A stretch of DNA of 64,000 nucleotides from Thalassospira lohafexi (GTDB taxonomy: Bacteria; Pseudomonadota; Alphaproteobacteria; Rhodospirillales; Thalassospiraceae). The notes under the pieces were generated by a model. That model was not told the origin of the DNA. It saw only the letters and a program-made list of their open reading frames with translations, and did not search any database. This document shows positions 18,108 to 26,662 of this stretch, piece by piece. The position numbers and the translations under genes were made by a program. The DNA is taken from NCBI RefSeq assembly GCF_002844275.1, contig NZ_NXGX01000001.1, positions 682,001-746,000 on the forward strand. The letters are read 5' to 3'. The number at the start of each line of letters is the position of its first letter. Position 1 is the first letter of the stretch.

Positions 18108-18364
18108 CAGGACAGGTCAGCCGACTTTATACCGATATGGGTCGGTTGCGGGTCGAAGGCAAAATCGCCAGTGTCAGCAGGCATCGCCAGCAACTCGACA
18201 ATCGATGGCAGGTTGCCGGTCAGCTTCTGATACTCTTCAATCGATAACAAAACATGCGATGGCTTGCCCCGGTCGGTGATCACAACCGGACCGCTATTGG
18301 ATGCTTTCTTTGCGCTGCTTGTATCCTGATTGAATTCACGGCTTGATATTGTCGTAATTCCCAT
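18107..18364 (-). CDS. Type II antitoxin, Phd/YefM family
   Basis: 85 residues. The N terminus MGITTISSREFNQDTSSAKKAS is the DNA-binding Phd fold, and GPVVITDRGKPSHVLLSIEEYQKL is the diagnostic core. The C-terminal tail (after residue 60) is the likely toxin-neutralising segment. A GGAGGT ribosome site precedes it. The AT-rich upstream stretch 18365-18420 should hold the autoregulated promoter. It pairs with the PIN toxin downstream by a 1-nt stop/start overlap. Confidence 0.9.
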   Translation of the reverse strand: MGITTISSREFNQDTSSAKKASNSGPVVITDRGKPSHVLLSIEEYQKLTGNLPSIVELLAMPADTGDFAFDPQPTHIGIKSADLS

Positions 18365-18524
18365 ATCGCACCTCCTTAAAAATGTAGAAACAATACTACA
18401 ATCGAAAGGAGTTCAGATCAAGATAATCGACAAAATCAACAAACGCTCTTGTCATGGTTCGATGCAATCCGGATAAAGGCGATATATCGGTTTAATCTCT
18501 TTTCCGCCAAGGAGCCTCCATACC

Positions 18525-19415
18525 ATGAAATTGGTACTGACCCTGATTGCTGCCCCGAACTCGAGTGCACTGACAGATGACATCATTGATCGTGCGGCGA
18601 TTGCGCTGACCGGGGCGGGGGCACTTGTTGGCGGTGTAAGCTGGCTTGCCGGTGGGGAGGCCTGTGACCTTGAGTTCGACGGCATCACCCTTGATGTCGC
18701 CGACACCACGCTGGCCGAGGCCGAGCTTGAAGTCGACGCCGTCACCCAAAAGATTGCCACCCGGCGCAAAAAGCTTCTGATTGCTGATATGGACAGTACC
18801 ATGGTCACGGGTGAAACGTTGGATGAACTGGCTGAGTTTGCCGGGGTCAAGGACCGGGTTGCGGCGATCACCGCGCGCGCGATGAATGGCGAGCTTGATT
18901 TTGAAGCCGCCCTTGATGAACGGGTCGGGCTTTTGGATGGCATGTCGACCGATATGTTGGCCGAAGCATGGAAAACGGTTGAATATACCGGCGGGGCCAA
19001 GACGCTGGTCGCGACGATGAAGGCCAATGGCGCGTTTGCCGCCCTTGTGTCGGGTGGGTTTGATTTCTTTACCGCAGCGGTTCGCAAGGAGCTTGGCTTT
19101 GATTTTGATCAGGCCAATGTTTTGATGACCAGAGACGGTAAATTGACCGGCAAGGTGCAAAAGCCGGTTCTAGACCGTCAGGCCAAGGTTGATGCGCTTG
19201 AAAACCTGACCGAAGAACATGGCATGACAGTGGATGATGCGATGGCAGTTGGCGATGGGGCCAATGACCTTCAGATGATTTCGCTCGCCGGAACCGGTGT
19301 GGCCTTCCACGCCAAGCCATCGGTGCGCGAACAGGCGCGTATCTGCATCAATCATGGTGATCTGACCGCACTTTTGTATCTGCAAGGGTATCGGAAATCT
19401 GAATTCGTTGTTTGA
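18525..19415 (+). CDS. serB: Phosphoserine phosphatase
   Basis: 296 residues. An N-terminal ACT-like region (1-75) leads to the HAD domain. ADMDST has the nucleophile D88 and acid D90, SGGFDFFT is motif II, and AVGDGANDLQMISLAGTGVAFHAKP is motifs III and IV. It dephosphorylates 3-phosphoserine in the last step of serine synthesis. An AAGGAG ribosome site supports the start. It stands alone, divergent from the toxin-antitoxin pair, with a strong terminator downstream. Confidence 0.96.
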   Translation: MKLVLTLIAAPNSSALTDDIIDRAAIALTGAGALVGGVSWLAGGEACDLEFDGITLDVADTTLAEAELEVDAVTQKIATRRKKLLIADMDSTMVTGETLDELAEFAGVKDRVAAITARAMNGELDFEAALDERVGLLDGMSTDMLAEAWKTVEYTGGAKTLVATMKANGAFAALVSGGFDFFTAAVRKELGFDFDQANVLMTRDGKLTGKVQKPVLDRQAKVDALENLTEEHGMTVDDAMAVGDGANDLQMISLAGTGVAFHAKPSVREQARICINHGDLTALLYLQGYRKSEFVV

Positions 19416-19436
19416 TTGACGAAACCCAAGTTAACG

Positions 19437-19473
19437 AAAAAGGGCGACCTGTGTGAAACAGGCCGCCCTTTTT
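19437..19473. terminator. Bidirectional terminator after serB and the Do protease gene
   Basis: AAAAGGGCGACCTGT pairs with ACAGGCCGCCCTTTT around GTGAA with one mismatch, followed by a T run. It lies between two converging genes. Confidence 0.88.
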
Positions 19474-19497
19474 GATGTCTGAGACGTACCGAACGGT

Positions 19498-21024
19498 TTA
19501 TTCGGTGCTGTTCAGCGTCAGGCCAAAGTAACGCGCGCCAGCCGATGTTTCGATCAACATCAGGATGGTGCGTTTTTCATCGTCAACGGCGGACTTAACC
19601 GCATCCATGACGTCTTCGACGTTTGACACCGAACTATGCGACGCTTCAATGATGATGTCGCCCGGACGGACACCCTTTTCAGCAGCAAAGCTGTCGCTGC
19701 TGACGTCGGTGACGATGACACCCTCGGTACCTTCTGCAAGGTTATAGCGGGTGCGCAGTTCGTCATTAACGTTGGCAATCTTGATGCCAAGGGCGTCAAC
19801 CGATGCTTCGGCAATTGCCGGGGCTTCGGTTTGGTCGTTGGCCGGTGCATTTGCGGCAACGACGTCTTCTTCAAGTTCGCCAAGCTCGACCTGTACGGTC
19901 TGCTTTTTGCCGTCACGCCAGATCACCACATCGACGTCCTTGCCGATTTTGGTTTCTGCAACGATGCGCGGCAAGTTGCGCATGCTTTCGACTTTCTTGC
20001 CATCAAAGGTCAGAATGACGTCACCCTGTTTGATGCCAGCTTCTTTGGCCGGACCTTCGTCCGAGACACCGGCAACCATTGCACCAGCACTTTCATCAAG
20101 GCCGACCGAGTCTGCGATGTCTTCGGTAACGGTCTGGATGTGAACACCAAGCCACCCGCGACGGGTACGGCCGTATTCTTTAAGCTGGTCGACAACGCTT
20201 TGGGCGATTGCCGACGGGATGGCAAAGCCGATACCGACAGAACCACCTGACGGGGAATAGATCGCACTGTTAATGCCGATCACGTCGCCATCAAGGTTAA
20301 ACAGTGGACCGCCAGAGTTGCCACGGTTGATTGAGGCATCGGTCTGGATGAAGTCATCATACGGACCCTGGTTGATGTTACGGTTACGGGCCGAAACGAT
20401 CCCGGCCGTCACAGTGCCACCAAGACCAAACGGGTTGCCGATCGCCATGGCCCAATCGCCAATACGCGCATCATCGGAACTGCCCCATTTAACAAATGGC
20501 AGGTCTTCTTTTGGCTCGACCTTAAGCAAGGCAACGTCGGTTTTGGGGTCGCGGCCAATCAGTTTGGCGTCAAGCGTGTCACCATCATGAAGGCGAACGC
20601 TGATTTCATCGGCGCCATCAATGACGTGATTGTTGGTTACGATATAGCCATCGGCTGAAATGATGAAACCCGAACCAAGGGCTGTGGCACGGCGTTTCTG
20701 CGGGCTTGGGCCACCCTGTTCGCCGCCCTGACCGTTGCGATCCATGAAATCGCGGAAAAGGTCTTCAAAAGGCGAGCCGGGAGGAAACTGGAAGTCTGGT
20801 CCCTGACGATCAGCAACCATTTGGCTGGTCGCGATGTTCACAACACTGGGCAGAAGGCGTTCAGCCAGATCTGCGAAGCTGTCAGGAGCGGGGCGGGCAT
20901 TCGCGATTTGCGAAACACTGGTCACGCCAAGAAGAACAATCACCAGTGCTGCGCTTACTTTGCTCCGCACCGGGTTGTAGAATGCCTGTAGCATGTTTTT
21001 GATCCTGTTCGTTGCCGCGTTCAC
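19498..21024 (-). CDS. Do-family periplasmic serine protease (DegP/MucD-like)
   Basis: 508 residues. An N-terminal signal peptide (about 1-43, ending IANA) is followed by a trypsin-like domain with triad H133 (NNHVIDG), D163 (PKTDVALLKV) and S237 (RGNSGGPL). Two PDZ domains follow: about 285-375 (RRGWLGVHIQTV, PAKEAGIKQGDVIL) and 410-500 (AEKGVRPGDIIIEAS). The enzyme degrades misfolded envelope proteins. It follows DUF2065, hflC and hflK on the same strand, though a hairpin separates hflC from DUF2065. MucD or DegQ names would fit equally well. Confidence 0.94.
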   Translation of the reverse strand: MNAATNRIKNMLQAFYNPVRSKVSAALVIVLLGVTSVSQIANARPAPDSFADLAERLLPSVVNIATSQMVADRQGPDFQFPPGSPFEDLFRDFMDRNGQGGEQGGPSPQKRRATALGSGFIISADGYIVTNNHVIDGADEISVRLHDGDTLDAKLIGRDPKTDVALLKVEPKEDLPFVKWGSSDDARIGDWAMAIGNPFGLGGTVTAGIVSARNRNINQGPYDDFIQTDASINRGNSGGPLFNLDGDVIGINSAIYSPSGGSVGIGFAIPSAIAQSVVDQLKEYGRTRRGWLGVHIQTVTEDIADSVGLDESAGAMVAGVSDEGPAKEAGIKQGDVILTFDGKKVESMRNLPRIVAETKIGKDVDVVIWRDGKKQTVQVELGELEEDVVAANAPANDQTEAPAIAEASVDALGIKIANVNDELRTRYNLAEGTEGVIVTDVSSDSFAAEKGVRPGDIIIEASHSSVSNVEDVMDAVKSAVDDEKRTILMLIETSAGARYFGLTLNSTE

Positions 21025-21201
21025 GGTATTTGTATGTTGCAGCGCGCGATGGAGCCTCGTAATTCACCCATCGCTTAACTATCCAAATTAAACCCGACTT
21101 TGGCAGAATTTGGGCAAGCCTGAGGAAAAAGAAGGAAATATCATCACTTTATTGTGGCGATAACTCCGTACTGCTGCTGTTTTCCAGCCAAAAACCCAGT
21201 C

Positions 21202-21393
21202 TTACAGCCAGGTTCGCACGGCCCAAATTGCCCCAATTGCTGCTATGGCTGCAATCAGTCCGCCTGCACGAAGTTGTGATTCCGGGATTTCCTGAACCAT
21301 TTCCATCACCCGTTTCATGCCGCCCGGAAACAGCGAATAAAACATGCCTTCTAGCGCAATCGCCAGAAGTATGGCTGTGGCAAGTTCCTTCAT
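21202..21393 (-). CDS. DUF2065 family small membrane protein
   Basis: 63 residues with two hydrophobic helices (about 4-22 and 43-62) joined by a short amphipathic stretch holding PGGMKRVMEMVQEIPESQLR, the family's conserved middle. Related to E. coli YjeT, whose gene lies near hflK/hflC there too. The biochemical role is unknown. Its place between hflC and the Do protease supports a link with membrane protein quality control. Confidence 0.85.
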   Translation of the reverse strand: MKELATAILLAIALEGMFYSLFPGGMKRVMEMVQEIPESQLRAGGLIAAIAAIGAIWAVRTWL

Positions 21394-21465
21394 GGGTGCG
21401 GACGTTCCGGCGGTTTTTTTTATGTCCGTCAGCTATGTTTGCTAACAGATCAAAATTATGAAAAC

Positions 21466-21501
21466 AAAAAGGGCGACCTGACTAATATGCAGGTCGCCCT
21501 T
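21466..21501 (-). terminator. Terminator after hflC
   Basis: AAGGGCGACCTG (21469-21480) and CAGGTCGCCCTT (21490-21501) form a perfect 12-bp stem with a 9-nt loop; on the minus strand a T-rich tail follows. It separates hflKC from DUF2065 and the protease, so those probably have their own promoter. Confidence 0.85.
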
Positions 21502-21510
21502 GTGTTTTGT

Positions 21511-22383
21511 CTAGCGGCTTGTTTGCGGCGCCGACTTATTAAAGTATTGGAAAAACTCGCTGTCTGGTGAAAGCACCATGGTCGAGCCGTTCGAAAGCGC
21601 GGATTTGTAGGATTCTAGCGAACGATAAAATTCGAAGAATTCCGCGTCTTGGCCATAGGCTTTACCCAGAACGATGTTTCGTTCCGCGTCGCCTTCACCG
21701 CTAAGAACCTCAGCCTGACGGCTTGCCTCGGCAAGGATGCCGATGCGTTCACGATCCGCTTCTGCCTGAATTTTCGCCTTGAGCTCTTCACCTTCTGCGC
21801 GAAGCTGTGCGGCCTCGGCAATACGGGAAGAACGCATACGGTTATACACCGCCTGGGACGTTTCCTGTGGCAGATCGGTACGACCAATACGCACGTCAAT
21901 CAGTTCAACACCAAATTCCTTGGCTGGTTCGATCAGACTGGACTGGATCTTTTCCATGATCTGCGCACGGTTGTCCGACAGAAGTGTCACAAGCGGGGCC
22001 TGTGCCAATTCACCACGGATCACCGAGTTCAGACGCTGGCCAAACAACTGAACAAAGTTCGTTGTGTTGGTCGCACGTTGACGGAAGGTCAGCGGATCAA
22101 CGATTTTCCAGCGGGCAAAGCTGTCAACATTGACACGCTTCTGATCCGACAGAAGAACCTGCTGGACCGGCGGGTCAAGCTCCAGAATACGGCGCTCATA
22201 ATATTCCACGTTCTGGATCGGCAGTTTGAAATGCAGACCCGGTTCGGAAACAGCATGGACCGGATTACCAAACTGAAGAACAAGCGCCTGCTGGTCCTGA
22301 CGTACGGTAAACACACACATGGAGCCAACTACGGCGGCGATAACGACAACGACGCCTGCGGCAATAAGTTTAGGACTTGCCAT
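21511..22383 (-). CDS. hflC: HflC, FtsH protease modulator
   Basis: 290 residues. One N-terminal transmembrane helix (about 6-26) anchors a periplasmic SPFH/band 7 domain: VRQDQQALVLQFGNPV, GLHFKLP and RVNVDSFARWKIVDP. A helical region with RAEGEELKAKIQAEADRERIGILAEA forms the coiled coil, and the C terminus follows. With HflK it forms the large cage around FtsH that limits degradation of membrane proteins. Its start overlaps the hflK stop (TAATG), so the two are translationally coupled. Confidence 0.96.
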   Translation of the reverse strand: MASPKLIAAGVVVVIAAVVGSMCVFTVRQDQQALVLQFGNPVHAVSEPGLHFKLPIQNVEYYERRILELDPPVQQVLLSDQKRVNVDSFARWKIVDPLTFRQRATNTTNFVQLFGQRLNSVIRGELAQAPLVTLLSDNRAQIMEKIQSSLIEPAKEFGVELIDVRIGRTDLPQETSQAVYNRMRSSRIAEAAQLRAEGEELKAKIQAEADRERIGILAEASRQAEVLSGEGDAERNIVLGKAYGQDAEFFEFYRSLESYKSALSNGSTMVLSPDSEFFQYFNKSAPQTSR

Positions 22384-23513
22384 TATTTATTGCCTCCTGC
22401 ATTTGCACGTTTTTCAATTTCCGGCAGCGGAAGATACGGCACAACGCCATTCCCCTGAGATTTCTGATCAATAATGACTTTGTCAGATTTGCTCAGAATT
22501 TCCTGCATCGTTTCAAGATACAGGCGGCGCGTGGTGACATCTTGCGCGGTCAGATAGGAATTATAGATCGAGGTAAAGCGTTCTGCTTCACCCTGTGCTT
22601 CCTTGGTCACGCGATCCTTATATGCGCGGGCCTGCAGAATGGTTCGTTCTGCTTCACCTTTTGCACGCGGGATGATGTCATTGCGATAGGCCAGTGCTTC
22701 GTTCTGGGAACGATCACGGTCCTGACGCGCACGCTGCACATCGTTAAACGCATCAATAACGTCACGCGGCGGATCCACTTTCTGCATTTTTACTTCAGCA
22801 ATGAAAACGCCCGACTCATAGCCGTCCATAATCGCCTGAAGCAAAACACGTGTCTGTTCTTCAACCCGGACGCGACCGACAGTCAGGGCTTCTTCCAGAT
22901 TGGTTTTGCCGATGACTTCGCGGATCGCACTTTCTGCTGCAAGCTTGATCGTGTTTTCAGGATCACGGACATTAAACAGATAGGAGCCAGCGTCGCTGAT
23001 GCGCCACTGAACCACATAGTCAATGTCGATGATGTTCTGATCACCCGTCAGCATCAGGCTTTCTTCCGGAACGTCCCGGGTGCCGCCACTGCCGACAGTA
23101 CCATTGCCGCGATAACCGATCTCGATCTGGTTGGTCCGTTCGACGTTCGGTTTAATAACCTCGCCAATCGGGGCCGGAAGGAAATAGTTCAGACCCGGAC
23201 CCGTTGTGCCAACCCATTTGCCGAACATAAGTGTGACACCCTGTTCGCCCGGTTGGACACGGTAAAAGCCGGTCAAAAGCCACAACCCGATGATCGCGAT
23301 ACCAATCAGCACGAAGCCCTTGTATCCGCCACCGCCGGGGAACAGCCGTTTCAGGCGTTCCTGGCTCTTGCGAATCATTTCGTCAAAATCGGGGGGCGTA
23401 TTTCCACCGCCGCCGCCACCACCCGAAGGACGCTGTCCCCACGGGTTTTGACCGCCGCCATTATTTCCGCCGCTGCCCCAGGGGCCACCGCCCCCTTGTG
23501 AATTCCATGGCAT
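22383..23513 (-). CDS. hflK: HflK, FtsH protease modulator
   Basis: 376 residues from ATG 23513 (MPWNSQGGGG), chosen since family members begin with this glycine-rich stretch; the open frame continues 53 codons upstream without similarity. Gly/Pro-rich N terminus (1-40), one membrane helix near 58-78 (FVLIGIAIIGLWLLTGFY), the SPFH domain with RVQPGEQGVTLMFGKW and GPGLNYFLPAPI, then a coiled coil. It partners HflC in the FtsH complex. Translation is coupled to hflC by TAATG. Confidence 0.95.
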   Translation of the reverse strand: MPWNSQGGGGPWGSGGNNGGGQNPWGQRPSGGGGGGGNTPPDFDEMIRKSQERLKRLFPGGGGYKGFVLIGIAIIGLWLLTGFYRVQPGEQGVTLMFGKWVGTTGPGLNYFLPAPIGEVIKPNVERTNQIEIGYRGNGTVGSGGTRDVPEESLMLTGDQNIIDIDYVVQWRISDAGSYLFNVRDPENTIKLAAESAIREVIGKTNLEEALTVGRVRVEEQTRVLLQAIMDGYESGVFIAEVKMQKVDPPRDVIDAFNDVQRARQDRDRSQNEALAYRNDIIPRAKGEAERTILQARAYKDRVTKEAQGEAERFTSIYNSYLTAQDVTTRRLYLETMQEILSKSDKVIIDQKSQGNGVVPYLPLPEIEKRANAGGNK

Positions 23514-23929
23514 CGAGTGTTTTCCTCTTCTTGCCGTTCGGTGTTTATTTTGGTTACCGAGCGCACGCTCCGTCCAACAAACTCCATTGTGCCAAGCCAG
23601 CCTTTTGTCCTGCAAGGATAAACCGGCAGGGCGTAGCTCACTACGCGTAAACGGGCTTGGCGCTGCGGGCAACAGACAATCTAAAGATGATCTGGCCCGA
23701 CGGTCTTGTTTTAACGCTATTTGACTTTACCGCATCGGGTCGGCGATGGTGCCCATCGATTTTCCCGCTCGTATTTAAGTCAAACAGTACGCCAAAAACA
23801 AACACACTGAAACTTGTTGGACGGCGCATGCTCTTTCGCCTTATATGACAGCTTGCCTTGCAAAACAACGATACGCGCTTGCAAGTTCTATATGATCCCG
23901 GACTTAAGGCACAAATTGGAGACCGCAAT
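23514..23929. other. Intergenic region between divergent hflK and mrp
   Basis: About 416 bp with promoters for both directions. Short open frames on both strands (for instance 23657-23848 plus) have no ribosome site, no domain and no signal sequence, and I do not call them. A GGAGA ribosome site lies just before mrp. I see no RNA gene or clear repeat. Confidence 0.5.
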
Positions 23930-25129
23930 ATGACCTCGCCCAACCGTGAACAGATTATCGCCGCCCTTAACAGCGTGATCGACCCGGTAGACGGCCAATC
24001 AATCGTCGCCAAGGATATGGTGCAAGGTATTGATATAAATGACCAAACAGTCAATATCATGATTGCTGTTGATCCGCAACGCGGACCGTCCCTCGAAGAT
24101 TTGCGCCAGACTGCTGAGAAGGCGGTGGCTGCTGTGAACGGGGTCACAACGGCCCGTGTGGCCCTGACCGCCGAGCGCGCCAAGGGTGCACCCGATAGCG
24201 CGCCAAAGGCACCGGGTGGCCCGTCACGCCCTGCTGGTGCGGCTTCCGGGCAAGCAGGTCAGGTGGGGCAACGTCCTCAGGGTGGCGGCCAAAAGCCGCT
24301 TGAACTGCCTGACGTGCGCAGCATCATTACGGTGGCGTCGGGTAAGGGCGGGGTTGGTAAATCGACCACCTCGGTCAATCTGGCGCTGTCGCTGGCGGCC
24401 AAGGGGCTTAAGGTCGGTTTGCTGGATGCCGATATCTATGGCCCGAGTCTGCCGCGGATGCTGGGGCTTCGCGATGCCAAACCGAAACCATCTGATATTG
24501 ATGGCAAAATGACCCCACCATCGGCCTTTGGCATTCGGATCATGTCGATTGGCTTTATGATTGACGAAGAACAACCGGTGATCTGGCGCGGCCCGATGGC
24601 GATGGGCGCACTTGAACAGCTTCTGCGCGATACCGATTGGGGCGTTCTCGACGTGATGGTTGTCGATATGCCGCCGGGAACAGGCGATATTCAACTTTCC
24701 ATGGCGCAGCGTGTGCCTGTTACCGGGGCGGTGATCGTTTCCACCCCGCAGGACATCGCCCTTTTGGATGCTCGCAAAGGGCTTAACATGTTCCGCAAGG
24801 TCAATGTGCCGGTGTTTGGCCTGATCGAAAACATGTCCTATTACAAATGCCCGGAGTGCGGCCATATCGACCATGTGTTTGATCACGGTGGTGCGCATAA
24901 AGCAGCCGATGAGCTGAATGTGCCGTTCCTTGGCGAAATCCCGCTTGATCTGAAAATTCGTCTGGGGGCGGATGAAGGCAAGCCGATTGTCCATTCAGAC
25001 CCGGACGGCGAACACACCAAGGCCTATGGCGCGATTGCCGACAAGATTGCAGCGGCAATTGACGAACAGGTTGGTCCCGTGTCCGAGCCCAAGAAAAAAA
25101 GCCTGTTCCCGAAGATCAGCTTTAAGTAA
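23930..25129 (+). CDS. mrp: Mrp/ApbC family Fe-S cluster carrier ATPase
   Basis: 399 residues from ATG 23930 after GGAGA. The N-terminal MIP18/DUF59 domain (about 3-80) contains LNSVIDPVDGQSIV. A Gly/Pro/Ala linker leads to the ParA-like ATPase with deviant Walker A ASGKGGVGKST (about 136-146), DADIYGPSLPRMLG and VVDMPPGTGDIQLS. The cluster-binding pair YKCPECGH follows, with Cys spaced CxxC as in the dimeric carriers. It passes Fe-S clusters to apo-proteins. It is divergent from hflK and stands alone. Confidence 0.94.
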   Translation: MTSPNREQIIAALNSVIDPVDGQSIVAKDMVQGIDINDQTVNIMIAVDPQRGPSLEDLRQTAEKAVAAVNGVTTARVALTAERAKGAPDSAPKAPGGPSRPAGAASGQAGQVGQRPQGGGQKPLELPDVRSIITVASGKGGVGKSTTSVNLALSLAAKGLKVGLLDADIYGPSLPRMLGLRDAKPKPSDIDGKMTPPSAFGIRIMSIGFMIDEEQPVIWRGPMAMGALEQLLRDTDWGVLDVMVVDMPPGTGDIQLSMAQRVPVTGAVIVSTPQDIALLDARKGLNMFRKVNVPVFGLIENMSYYKCPECGHIDHVFDHGGAHKAADELNVPFLGEIPLDLKIRLGADEGKPIVHSDPDGEHTKAYGAIADKIAAAIDEQVGPVSEPKKKSLFPKISFK

Positions 25130-25171
25130 CGACTGTTCTGCCAAGGTCTTTTGGCAAATCAGAAAACGATC

Positions 25172-25200
25172 AAACCCCGCCAGTATGCTGGCGGGGTTTT
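25172..25200. terminator. Terminator after mrp
   Basis: AAACCCCGCCAG and CTGGCGGGGTTT form a perfect 12-bp stem with a TATG loop and T tail, 42 nt past the mrp stop. Confidence 0.9.
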
Positions 25201-25211
25201 GCTTTTGCGGT

Positions 25212-25239
25212 TTGGGACTTGGGACTTGGGACTTGGGGC
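25212..25239. repeat. Short tandem repeat, four 7-bp units
   Basis: Three identical TTGGGAC units followed by a TTGGGGC unit lie just after the mrp terminator and 9 bp before the stop codon of the converging membrane protein gene. Such a tract can vary in length by slippage. Confidence 0.8.
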
Positions 25240-25247
25240 AGAAGGAT

Positions 25248-25652
25248 TTAAGCCGTTGCAAGCTTGCCGGTGCTCGCAAGCATCCGGTATTCCAGCCCAG
25301 CCAATAGGCAAACTGCCAATGCCTGCACGATGACAAAGCCAAAGCCGAGTAACGAGGGCGACATGGCGGGCAGCAGCAGGACGGCAATGCTTGCGATGAC
25401 CCATCCGACATTGCCAATGATAATCAGCCAAACCAGTGCGGGACTTGGTGTTGCCTGACGTCCGGTGACATACATCAGGACGGCACAGGGAAACAAAATC
25501 ACACCAGCAATCAGAAGAAGGTCGCTCGGCAGGCCAAACCATTCACCCAGAAGGTCTGCGCCAAGGGTTAGCAGGACGCCAAAGGCAAGGCAGGTTGCGG
25601 CGTCGAGCACCAATACAGTTTTTAGCAATTTTGCAGAAGAAGCTACAGACAT
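25248..25652 (-). CDS. Small four-helix membrane protein of unknown function
   Basis: 134 residues from the internal ATG at 25652, chosen because the hydrophobic protein begins there; the frame opens at 25691. Four membrane segments are visible (about 12-33, 43-62, 72-94 and 100-121), with LLIAGVILFPCAVLMYVTGRQ and a short charged tail. I recognise no family. It is divergent from an XRE-type regulator over 132 bp, so it is likely that regulator's target. Confidence 0.7.
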   Translation of the reverse strand: MSVASSAKLLKTVLVLDAATCLAFGVLLTLGADLLGEWFGLPSDLLLIAGVILFPCAVLMYVTGRQATPSPALVWLIIIGNVGWVIASIAVLLLPAMSPSLLGFGFVIVQALAVCLLAGLEYRMLASTGKLATA

Positions 25653-25784
25653 CGTTCTAACCTTTCGGGTTGGTTGTGATGGCTGCAGCATATCGGCGAC
25701 AGGTAATGGCCGCGATTACCTCGGAGGTAATGTCACGTCGAATTGTTTAATGATAGTCTGTGTCAAATTCATGCAGGGCAAACA

Positions 25785-26603
25785 ATGAACCAGATAAACC
25801 GCGACACATTTTCAGGTGTTTTGAAAGCATGGCGCAAACAACGCCGGTTGAGCCAGCTTGACCTTGCAGGTATGGCGCAGATTTCAACGCGGCATCTCAG
25901 TTTCCTTGAAACCGGTCGATCAAAGCCCAGCCGGGACATGGTTCTGCATCTTTCCGATTGTCTTGAAATTCCCCTGCGTGAACGTAACAGTTTGCTGGTT
26001 GCTGGCGGTTTTGCGCCGATCTATGCCGAACATGATTTTGCCGATGATCAGTCAATGGCGATACGCGCAGCTGTTGATCAAATTCTGTCGGCGCATGAAC
26101 CTTATCCGGCACTTGCCATGGATCGACACTGGAACATGGTGGCTGCCAACAAGATTGTCCCTTTGATGCTTGGCGGTGTTGATGCTGAGTTACTGCGTCC
26201 GCCGGTAAACCTGTTGCGGCTGAGCCTGCATCCCGATGGTCTGGCATCGCGTGTGGTCAATTATATCCAATGGAAGGATCATTTGCTTGATCGTCTGCGC
26301 CGCCAGATCGAGGTGACAGCGGATCCCAAGCTGCGTGGTCTGTATGACGAAGCCAGCCATTATCGCATGCCACCGACGGCAAAGGGTGCTGAAAACACGC
26401 CACCGGCAGATGCCGGGGCCTTGTCCGGGCTTGTGGTGCCATTGGTGCTGCAAACAGAGATTGGCACATTACGGTTTGTCAGCACGACGACCGTGTTTGG
26501 GACACCGGTCGAAGTCACATTGTCAGAATTGGCAATCGAGACGCTATTGCCTGCGGACGCCGCGACGGGACATGCGTTGCGCCAATTGGCATCCGGTCTT
26601 TAA
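25785..26603 (+). CDS. XRE-type regulator with MmyB-like ligand domain
   Basis: 272 residues from ATG 25785. The N-terminal helix-turn-helix (about 10-65) contains GVLKAWRKQRRLSQLDLAGMAQISTRHLSFLETGRSKPSRDMVLHLS. The C-terminal PAS-like MmyB domain (about 95-270) has HEPYPALAMDRHWNMVAANK, VNLLRLSLHPDGLA and RLRRQIEVTADPKL. Members are thought to bind fatty acids or other small ligands. It is divergent from a small membrane protein. A terminator follows at 26606-26639. Confidence 0.88.
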   Translation: MNQINRDTFSGVLKAWRKQRRLSQLDLAGMAQISTRHLSFLETGRSKPSRDMVLHLSDCLEIPLRERNSLLVAGGFAPIYAEHDFADDQSMAIRAAVDQILSAHEPYPALAMDRHWNMVAANKIVPLMLGGVDAELLRPPVNLLRLSLHPDGLASRVVNYIQWKDHLLDRLRRQIEVTADPKLRGLYDEASHYRMPPTAKGAENTPPADAGALSGLVVPLVLQTEIGTLRFVSTTTVFGTPVEVTLSELAIETLLPADAATGHALRQLASGL

Positions 26604-26605
26604 AA

Positions 26606-26639
26606 CAAAACCCCACCGGATTGCTCTGGCGGGGTTTTG
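26606..26639. terminator. Bidirectional terminator between XRE gene and purL
   Basis: CAAAACCCC-CC pairs with GG-GGGGTTTTG around a 10-nt loop, with one mismatch; it lies between converging genes. Confidence 0.88.
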
Positions 26640-26662
26640 TGTTTGCAGAAAATGACCGCTGA

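Noticed and set aside
19437-21501. Possible dispersed repeat: GGGCGACCTG in hairpins at 19441 and 21471
   Set aside because: Each is a normal terminator stem at a gene end; loops and outer sequence differ, so it is not a repeat family on this evidence.
22377-23501. 374-codon open frame on the plus strand
   Set aside because: Antisense to hflK, with no recognisable domain.
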